From Chlamydiota bacterium (lineage in GTDB: Bacteria > Chlamydiota > Chlamydiia > Chlamydiales > Parachlamydiaceae): a stretch of DNA of 38,288 bases. The stretch is taken from assembly GCA_013288825.1 (NCBI GenBank), contig JABDBC010000019.1, positions 1 to 38,288 of the forward strand, given 5' to 3'. Positions 32,287-38,288 of the stretch are shown one piece after another. Positions within the stretch are counted from its first letter, which is position 1. Each line of letters starts with the position of its first letter. The position numbers and the translations under genes were made by a program. The notes under the pieces were generated by a model. That model was given only the letters and a program-made list of their open reading frames with translations. It did not search any database and had not been told where the DNA came from.

Positions 32287-34152
32287 TTAGTGGCCAGCTA
32301 TATTCTGCGCGACACGTTCCAGAATTTGTGTAATTTGTTGTAGTATCGCAGAAGCTGACTTGTAATATTCTTCAAAAATAAAGAGAAAGCGACGAACGCT
32401 TTCGTTTTGTGAGTCATTAAGCGATTGTGCAGCAGTAATAGCAAAGGTAATATTTGTTTGGAATTGACCCGCTGATAACGAGCCAACCGACTGATAGTTA
32501 TCCAACAACCATTTTGTCAAACCACTAATCGATGAAAGATATCCCGTGGCACTAGTGACATCGGCTCCACCAGGAGTTACAAAAACCGACTTAATATCGC
32601 TTAATACCTGTTGTAGTTTAGCCAACAATGAGTTCGGATCTGTGGCTCCATTGAGAAGAGGAGTAATCGGACCAAGAGCGGAGATCTCTGAAATCACTGC
32701 ACTTCGCAAGCGGACTAAATTGTTTTTGGCATTAAAAAATGCCGATACGTTACGCGTATCAAAAACGTACGTCTTAGTAGCAGTATTATACCCAATCCAG
32801 GTCGGCTGGTTAACTGCATAAGAAGGCAAAGGCACAGCAGTTACAAAAGAACTAAAATTTGCTAAAGCCGAATTAAATGTACCGATATCTGTATTGTTTT
32901 GGACCCCCCAAAAGAGTGTGTTCCCGTGAAAAGATGTATCAACAGGTGCATTTGTTGCTAAAGGAAGAAGATTGTTCATAACCGGAGCAAACCTAGCATC
33001 ATTATTCAATCTTGTACCTGCAGACACATATATTGTTTGAGTCGATCCATCTATTATGCTCTTTATGGTTGTTGGAACCGGTGCATAGAAACCGGTAAGA
33101 AATGTATTAAATGGGACAGTTGAATAGGTAAACTGGCTCGGTAGCGGTGGGTTCGCCGTCGTAGGATCATATGGGATAAGACCAAATGAAGGATCGGGCG
33201 GACTTCCTAATGCATTTACTTTTTGATATCCTCCACTTCCCAATTGTTGTACAAAAAAGCTTTGTCCAGGATTTTCTAGAGAGGGCAAATTTGCAAAAAG
33301 ACCTTGCAGTGCATTAATATCACCCGTAAGTCCCGTGACATTCGCGGGAATTCCGGCAGAAGTATTGTATTTTATCAAGGGATTCGTTGGGAATAAGCTA
33401 GTTGTCGGCTTTATCGGTGTTCCAAAATAACTGCTGGCCGCCTGGACATAGGCCGCTTGGAAAGCAGAAACAGTCAGATAGCCGGTTGCACTCTTACCTG
33501 ACATATTAAACAATGCAGTGAAGTTCGGCTGTGCACTGATCGTAATCTGATTGTGCAAATTTTGCATCGTCGAAAGGTTTGCCAAAGCCTGTTGCGTTGT
33601 ACTAAGAGCGCTTTGTAGTGAATTCATCTGCGTAGCCAACAAATCATTTCCAGTTGCCACATAGTTTAGTTCTATCAGGGTCTGCAAGGACTGATTTTGC
33701 CTTTGAGAAACGAAGTTGAAAAGTCCACTCAAAATCAAAGAAGTCGCCACTAAGTCCTGCCATTTTTGAGCTGTTGCAAGACTGCCAAATGATATTGTGG
33801 CAGCATTGGGATCTACCCCTACAGTTTTTAAAGATTGGAAAAGGAAATCAAGCCTCTGAGACATCTCTGTGGTGACATATTCAGTCGGACCCCCACCGGG
33901 TGGGGTATATCCATTTCGCATCATATTCCGAAGAATATTGATGTTGTTTTCCAAATCTGTTTGGTCTGCTGTTGTAAGAGGCTGAGACGTTGTCGAAGTA
34001 GGTGGGAACGGGGCCACAATATTTTGAATATCAGTAACAGCTGCATTAAAAGCTGGAGTGATATTAATACCTGCCACATCAAGCTGTGAAACATACACAT
34101 TGCCAGACAGGCTAGGGATTGTTGAGGATATTACTGAAATGGGAGCTGTCAT
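32287..34152 (-). CDS. Large Ser/Thr/Asn-rich protein, putative T3SS substrate, unrecognised
   Basis: 621 residues, not recognised. There is no signal peptide. The N-terminus is Ser/Thr/Ile-rich (MTAPISVISSTIPSLSGNV), followed by helical stretches (about 40-215, ending SLQSALSTTQQALANLSTMQ). A Pro/Asn/Phe-rich middle (about 260-440) has little charge, and the C-terminal helix is AILQQITQILERVAQNIAGH. Composition is strikingly low in Lys and Glu, unlike the cytoplasmic genes here, which fits an exported protein. I chose the ATG at 34152 because AGGAGAAAGG lies just upstream; a frame beginning at 34191 lacks such a site. It forms an operon with the gene at 30937. Confidence 0.7.
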   Translation of the reverse strand: MTAPISVISSTIPSLSGNVYVSQLDVAGINITPAFNAAVTDIQNIVAPFPPTSTTSQPLTTADQTDLENNINILRNMMRNGYTPPGGGPTEYVTTEMSQRLDFLFQSLKTVGVDPNAATISFGSLATAQKWQDLVATSLILSGLFNFVSQRQNQSLQTLIELNYVATGNDLLATQMNSLQSALSTTQQALANLSTMQNLHNQITISAQPNFTALFNMSGKSATGYLTVSAFQAAYVQAASSYFGTPIKPTTSLFPTNPLIKYNTSAGIPANVTGLTGDINALQGLFANLPSLENPGQSFFVQQLGSGGYQKVNALGSPPDPSFGLIPYDPTTANPPLPSQFTYSTVPFNTFLTGFYAPVPTTIKSIIDGSTQTIYVSAGTRLNNDARFAPVMNNLLPLATNAPVDTSFHGNTLFWGVQNNTDIGTFNSALANFSSFVTAVPLPSYAVNQPTWIGYNTATKTYVFDTRNVSAFFNAKNNLVRLRSAVISEISALGPITPLLNGATDPNSLLAKLQQVLSDIKSVFVTPGGADVTSATGYLSSISGLTKWLLDNYQSVGSLSAGQFQTNITFAITAAQSLNDSQNESVRRFLFIFEEYYKSASAILQQITQILERVAQNIAGH

Positions 34153-34403
34153 AACCTTTCTCCTTGTGGAGTAAACAATAAGGCTAGGCACACGAAAGGA
34201 TTAGAACACCCTAAATGTGTCATACTATTTATGATCTCTCTACATATTAGTATAACAAAATTAGATTTAATTTGAAATAATTAGATATTATTTAGTTTTA
34301 TATTGTATTTTTAATGAATTTTAATGAGATAAGTGTCGATTTAGATGAGGGCGGTTCTCGCGCGTGGCTTTGCACGTGCAACGACTCTTGCGTGGTCTCG
34401 TCT

Positions 34404-34897
34404 GCGCGAGGGACGGTTCTGGGGAGCAACGAATTGGCTTTTAAGCGAGAATTTGAGCGGTTTCGTTCCTCCCATTTCCGGGTCCATTTAATGAACGATC
34501 TTCTCATTTTTCCCCTTTTTTATCTCATTCTGTAGCCCACACCAAGGTTTTCGCGAGCCTGCGAGCGAAACCGCAGGTGTGGGAACGATAAAAAATAAAA
34601 ATAAACCAGGGAACTGGTTCTTCTTTTTTGCTCTTTTTAATCACATGTTTGGTTAAAAAAAAAGAACAAAAATGAAGAACCAGTCCCTGGTTTATTTGTG
34701 GTCTCGTTTATTCCCACACCTGCGGTTTTGCTCGCAGGCTCGCGAAAACCTTGGTGTGGGCTACAGAATGAGATAAAAAAGAGGAAAAATGAGAAGATCG
34801 TTGATGAAATGGAATCAGAAATTGCTGGCACGAAACCGCACAAATTCTCGCATAATTTGTCCATTCGTTGCCCCCCAGAACTGTCCCTACGCGCGCT
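34404..34897. repeat. Giant imperfect palindrome of about 490 bases, family E
   Basis: Two arms of roughly 220-240 bases are inverted copies around a centre near 34645. Inner arms are close to exact, e.g. cccacaccaaggttttcgcg at 34539-34558 pairs with its inverse at about 34737-34756, and aaaccagggaactggttctt with its inverse near 34675-34694. Outer arms drift (gcgcgagggacggttctggg against an inverted partner near 34875-34893). The right arm runs up to the stop codon of the 1063-residue gene. The bases between 34153 and 34403 are AT-rich with no feature seen. Confidence 0.88.
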
Positions 34898-37800
34898 TTA
34901 AATATACACTGATCCATAGTAGGCTGCCCCCTCTACCGCACTGTCTTTGCTCTTAATCGCAGCTTCTAGGATTCCAGCTATTTTCTGTGCTTTCGGACTT
35001 ACTGCCCTCTCACTGATGAGACTCTCAAGCGAATGCCTATAGTCGCCAATCCATTCTCCAGGATTCGTTGGATTCAATTCTTGGGCTAATTCATAATTGT
35101 CAGCCAAAAAAGGATACATCGCTTTCCCAACATTAAAATACGTCGGTTGACAAAAATTCATGAGCTCTTCATATACTTTTCGAGCCTCTTCAAAGGTAGA
35201 ACACGCGGTTATTCTTAATTGATAATCTTCTCGTTGACACGTTGACAACGGCGAAGATACTTCGCTTACATATTGCTTCATCTTTGCTTTCAATTGATCG
35301 CCATTAAGCTTAGCAACATCCAGCGACTGCATTATTCCATAGTTCGAAAAGTAATTACGACGACGCTCACGCCTTTCGAAAAAAGCCTTCTGTTGTCGTA
35401 GTGTTGCCCTTGGAAATAGCTGCAGGGCAATCTTTGCTCTCAATTTGACTGCCTTCGGATCTGTTGATGTCAAATCCAACGTTTTTGAAACAACCCGAAA
35501 TCCACCTGTCAATGGCTGAAAGTTCGTTAGGGTAGGATTTAGTTTTTGCAACGCATCTATGTTAAGGTGATGCTTCTTTGCAAGTGATTCAAGGGTATCA
35601 CCGGCTTCAGCTGTGATATGATTTAAATCTTCCTCAATATGACGCCATAACTCAACAGCAGGATCACATATTCCGGCCATAAACTTTCTTCGTAAATCAT
35701 TGAGAGTGGCGCAATCGCGATTGGAGGAAAAGGAATATATCTTCAGGTAGTCATCAAGCATGCTTCGGATTTCTTTTTTTGCTCCAGGTGAAAGCTCTGT
35801 AAAAATGGGACGATCCTCCCCATTCATCCACTTTTTAATCATGCCGTCTTTTAAGTCAGATTCTGCAATCATTTCCAAACAACGAGGTCCCAAAGGCCTA
35901 TCCTTTAAGGCAAATTCTAAAAAAATAGATCTTAAAGGGATGTAATGATGAAGACTTTGAACTCCAGTAGCATTTGAGGTAAGCATCATTATCTCAAAAT
36001 CATTATCTTCTAAAAAAGTAGGTTCTGTATCGAATAAGACAAACTTAAGTCTTGATCCCAGCGCACTTTTCAGCGACGGTAGAGTGTCTATTGTCCCAGT
36101 ATATGTGACTTTAACTCTTCTATAAATTTTGGTATCCTCATCTCTAACAACTTCATCTTTAGTATATTCAATGTCAGCTGTTGGAGATATCTTACCATCA
36201 AGATATTCAAGCAACAATGCTCCAAAAGACATCTCCGCTCCACCAGAAACGGAAAATTTAACATCGGTCAAACCCTCAGTTACATCCTCCCCAGTAGAAA
36301 CAATCCCCACGTTTTCATGATGAAGATCGGCAAATTGTGCTTCCAAACTAAAAAACATTTGATAAAATGCTTCTTCACTGAGGCACTTATTGATGAGATC
36401 ATATTCTTCAGGAGAGGCTGATTTAAGACGTCTCAATAAGTTCATTTTAACATAGGGCTTTGCTTGGAAGTCTACCAAAGTGGTTCCTGAAGCTGTGATC
36501 AGGTCAGGAAGCACTGTTGTCCATGGAATGTCTAGAGCTTTTTTCAGATCATCTACTGTTGGAATTTCAATTTTATCAGTTTTAATTTTCGACACAGGAG
36601 TTAATTTTGACAATACTGCAGGTCCGAGGGCATAATAGCGATCCTGCACTTCCTTGAAAGAAAGCTCCCTGCCAGGTTCATCTGCAGAGATCCACTTAAA
36701 TCTTTCACAGCTTTCATAGGCAACCTTTGCTTCAATCTCTAGAACAGGTATGAAATGTATCTGCGGACCGACACTCCTCCTCGGAGAAAACTCCAGAGCT
36801 CTAATTAATTTTTCAAAATCTAGGCTTGGAGTAGATTCAGGGTCAGTTTTTATTAATCTAAAGGGCTCCCCGTCTTTGCCAATTCTCAGTTGCCCCTCCA
36901 TGAAATTTTTTTCGTCTGTTTCCTTAGTTCGTGCTATTGCCCCTTCCAATTCCTGAAAAGTAAGTGCACGCCAAGGTTCACCCTCGTCAGCTCGGTGAAA
37001 GAACGTAGCATTTTTTAGTCTCGAATAGGCAAACGCCTTAGCCATGTAGGCTCTTCCCTCTACTGTTGCCACGCGGCCAAATTCCGGATGCTCTTTCATG
37101 TACTTATCATACCGTTCTTTATCTTCCTTACTCAATTTATCTATGACTGCCTTTGCAACCCCTGACATTCGACGACTACTTGTAAAATCATCTAAAGTAT
37201 ATCCTCGTTGAATTTGAGTCTTAGTCACTCCTGGAACTGTGGACCGAGTCGGCCGACCCGACCTCCCCAGCGGAACATCTGGCAGCAGTATCGGATGTGT
37301 GGTCATAATGCTTGCAAGATTAGAAGTCAGCTCCTGTTGCTCTGTCGCCGCAAGACCCGATTTCTTCATCACGCCAATCCCCTCCACAACATAAACTTGG
37401 TTAAGGGAGGCGCCTTGCCTCGTTGCAAGATATGGAACTTCTGATAACACTCGAGCCCCAGCAGTTGCTGCAGCACCTTTTTGTGCAGCCCTATCCCAAA
37501 TTTCTGCATCTATCTGTCTTTTTGCCTTGAAGTACAGGGGTGAAACATGTTCTCGATAGAGCGTAGATAACTGCATAGTCGCTTCATTCATAAATCCTTT
37601 TTCAACTCTTCCCTTTTCTAAAAAGCGTGTGATTTTGTCTAAGGGCTTTCTGATAAGAATCTCTAACGCAAGAATTTCATTGATTTCTTCCCGTGTAAAT
37701 TTATCTTGCGCACCGAGCAATTTACATTCCCCCTCAACATCTCGCTTTATAAATTTTACAAAAGTCTCTACTTGTGCATTTAGATCACCATGAATTCCAG

Positions 37801-38089
37801 AAATAATTCTCGCTAAATTTGATATAGAGGATTTTGCTTGTTTAATTTCCTCTTCGGCTGTTGGATTTGGCTTTTTCTGAAGGATTTCAATTTTTTGTGT
37901 GAGCTCTGCAATCCTACCAGAACGGCGATCACTGTCTTTAATAAACGTATAGATCAGAGGGACAATATGAACTACGCCATTATTAATTCGCTCAAGGGGA
38001 TCAGCTCTTGCCGGCTTGGAAGGTGGAGGTTTAGCAAGAGGGAAAGCAGGACGATAAATAGGCAGGCTTGAATCTGGTACACTAGCCAT
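34898..38089 (-). CDS. 1063-residue unrecognised protein with LysM-like segment and kinase-like motif, putative effector
   Basis: A Pro-rich N-terminus (1-30) and a coiled coil (about 55-100) open the protein; there is no signal peptide or membrane helix. At about 230-250 there is VYVVEGIGVMKKSG, and at about 583-594 FADLHHENVGIV. Together these recall the lysine strand and the catalytic-loop D-x-H-x-x-N of atypical kinases (UbiB or PI4K-like). The evidence is weak: no flanking glycine loop or metal-binding DFG equivalent is clear. At about 820-870 TAEAGDTLESLAKKHHLNIDALQKLNP matches LysM, a peptidoglycan-binding fold. The C-terminal 200 residues are helical and Arg-rich at first (ERRERRRNYF). 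TTGGAG precedes the ATG. The next genes downstream are the two large unknowns and the translocators. Confidence 0.72.
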   Translation of the reverse strand: MASVPDSSLPIYRPAFPLAKPPPSKPARADPLERINNGVVHIVPLIYTFIKDSDRRSGRIAELTQKIEILQKKPNPTAEEEIKQAKSSISNLARIISGIHGDLNAQVETFVKFIKRDVEGECKLLGAQDKFTREEINEILALEILIRKPLDKITRFLEKGRVEKGFMNEATMQLSTLYREHVSPLYFKAKRQIDAEIWDRAAQKGAAATAGARVLSEVPYLATRQGASLNQVYVVEGIGVMKKSGLAATEQQELTSNLASIMTTHPILLPDVPLGRSGRPTRSTVPGVTKTQIQRGYTLDDFTSSRRMSGVAKAVIDKLSKEDKERYDKYMKEHPEFGRVATVEGRAYMAKAFAYSRLKNATFFHRADEGEPWRALTFQELEGAIARTKETDEKNFMEGQLRIGKDGEPFRLIKTDPESTPSLDFEKLIRALEFSPRRSVGPQIHFIPVLEIEAKVAYESCERFKWISADEPGRELSFKEVQDRYYALGPAVLSKLTPVSKIKTDKIEIPTVDDLKKALDIPWTTVLPDLITASGTTLVDFQAKPYVKMNLLRRLKSASPEEYDLINKCLSEEAFYQMFFSLEAQFADLHHENVGIVSTGEDVTEGLTDVKFSVSGGAEMSFGALLLEYLDGKISPTADIEYTKDEVVRDEDTKIYRRVKVTYTGTIDTLPSLKSALGSRLKFVLFDTEPTFLEDNDFEIMMLTSNATGVQSLHHYIPLRSIFLEFALKDRPLGPRCLEMIAESDLKDGMIKKWMNGEDRPIFTELSPGAKKEIRSMLDDYLKIYSFSSNRDCATLNDLRRKFMAGICDPAVELWRHIEEDLNHITAEAGDTLESLAKKHHLNIDALQKLNPTLTNFQPLTGGFRVVSKTLDLTSTDPKAVKLRAKIALQLFPRATLRQQKAFFERRERRRNYFSNYGIMQSLDVAKLNGDQLKAKMKQYVSEVSSPLSTCQREDYQLRITACSTFEEARKVYEELMNFCQPTYFNVGKAMYPFLADNYELAQELNPTNPGEWIGDYRHSLESLISERAVSPKAQKIAGILEAAIKSKDSAVEGAAYYGSVYI

Positions 38090-38146
38090 ATAAAAACTCC
38101 AATTTTTAAACTATGTAGTTAAAAAACAAGAATCTATATATAACTA

Positions 38147-38174
38147 ATTATACACGATTGTAATTTAATGTCTT
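38147..38174 (-). promoter_or_regulatory. Possible promoter of the 1063-residue gene
   Basis: On the minus strand TATAAT (38152-38147) follows AAGACA (38174-38169) with a 16-base spacer. That gives a perfect -10 and a four-of-six -35. A transcript start near 38140 leaves a leader of about 50 bases. Confidence 0.4.
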
Positions 38175-38269
38175 TGTTTTAGTAAAGAATAACGTCGAAT
38201 CCCATACGCATCAGGCTAAGGGGATTATTAACGCAAGTTGCTGTCACCGATGGATTCAAAATGGGACCA

Positions 38270-38288
38270 AGAAAGGACATAAGGGACA
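38270..38288. repeat. GGAC tract at the window edge, probably the tip of another family B element
   Basis: The sequence ggacataagggac matches the GGAC tracts at 5703-5768 and 19990-20046, one of which leads straight into a family B palindrome. The element, if present, continues outside the window. The bases 38175-38269 hold nothing I can identify. Confidence 0.45.

Noticed and set aside
30937-34152. Assignment of the two large proteins to the DUF582 (ESCRT-binding) effector family
   Set aside because: Helical Leu/Gln-rich ends are suggestive, but I cannot point to a specific DUF582 motif. A profile search would decide; the call stays 'unrecognised'.
34298-34917. Small frames in the 34.3-34.9 kb gap
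   Set aside because: They are pieces of the giant palindrome read on both strands, with mirrored protein sequences.
1-38288. tRNA or rRNA genes
   Set aside because: I saw no T-loop-like GTTCRA context with matching acceptor stems and no rRNA words. A tRNAscan run would confirm their absence.

Overview
The window comes from a member of the Chlamydiales, most likely an 'environmental' family such as Waddliaceae, Criblamydiaceae, Parachlamydiaceae or Simkaniaceae rather than Chlamydia itself. The evidence is a gp6D-like/parA/thrS trio as at CT583-CT581, a nearly complete scc4-sctD-E-F-G-(CT668)-N-O-P type III secretion (T3SS) run in the order of CT663-CT671, and a CopB/CopD translocator operon with LcrH-type chaperones. 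The species cannot be fixed from the sequence. The abundance of palindromic non-coding repeats and the unusually large CopB argue against Chlamydia proper.

Layout. 1-475: repeat debris. 475-2157 (+): two unrecognised Ser/Pro-rich coiled-coil proteins. 2151-5590 (-): gp6D-like, parA and thrS, converging on the second coiled-coil gene. 5700-6140: hairpin repeat. 6248-7819 (+): membrane-anchored, proline-rich CE-clan cysteine protease resembling the chlamydial deubiquitinase ChlaDub1. 8324-10013 (+): four tandem paralogues of a small two-helix membrane protein family, plausibly inclusion-membrane proteins. 10036-10269: promoter and a strongly folded RNA candidate, followed by a secreted Gly/His/Tyr-rich protein. 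10714-11585: nested repeats. 11586-12770 (-): TyrP-like amino acid permease. 13296-14669 (+): RmuC.

14967-23386 (-) is the T3SS core operon: Scc4 chaperone, SctD ring protein, SctE/F/G needle and its chaperones, a CT668-like protein, ATPase SctN, stalk SctO and needle-length regulator SctP. A four-helix-bundle gene embedded in GC-rich repeats splits it between sctE and sctD. 23946-30543 (-) is the translocator operon: LcrH-type chaperone, a 900-residue CopB with a repeated N-terminal extension, a second LcrH-type chaperone, two unrecognised proteins and a CopD candidate. 30937-38089 (-) holds three large unrecognised proteins that are plausible secreted substrates; the largest carries a LysM-like segment and a weak kinase-like motif.

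The genes fit one programme: build the injectisome (Sct proteins), insert the pore (CopB/CopD with chaperones), and deliver or display host-acting proteins (the protease, the small membrane proteins, the large unknowns). At least five kinds of palindromic or tandem non-coding repeat fill almost every intergenic gap. Some are inserted into one another, some expanded in tandem, and several abut start or stop codons of secretion genes.
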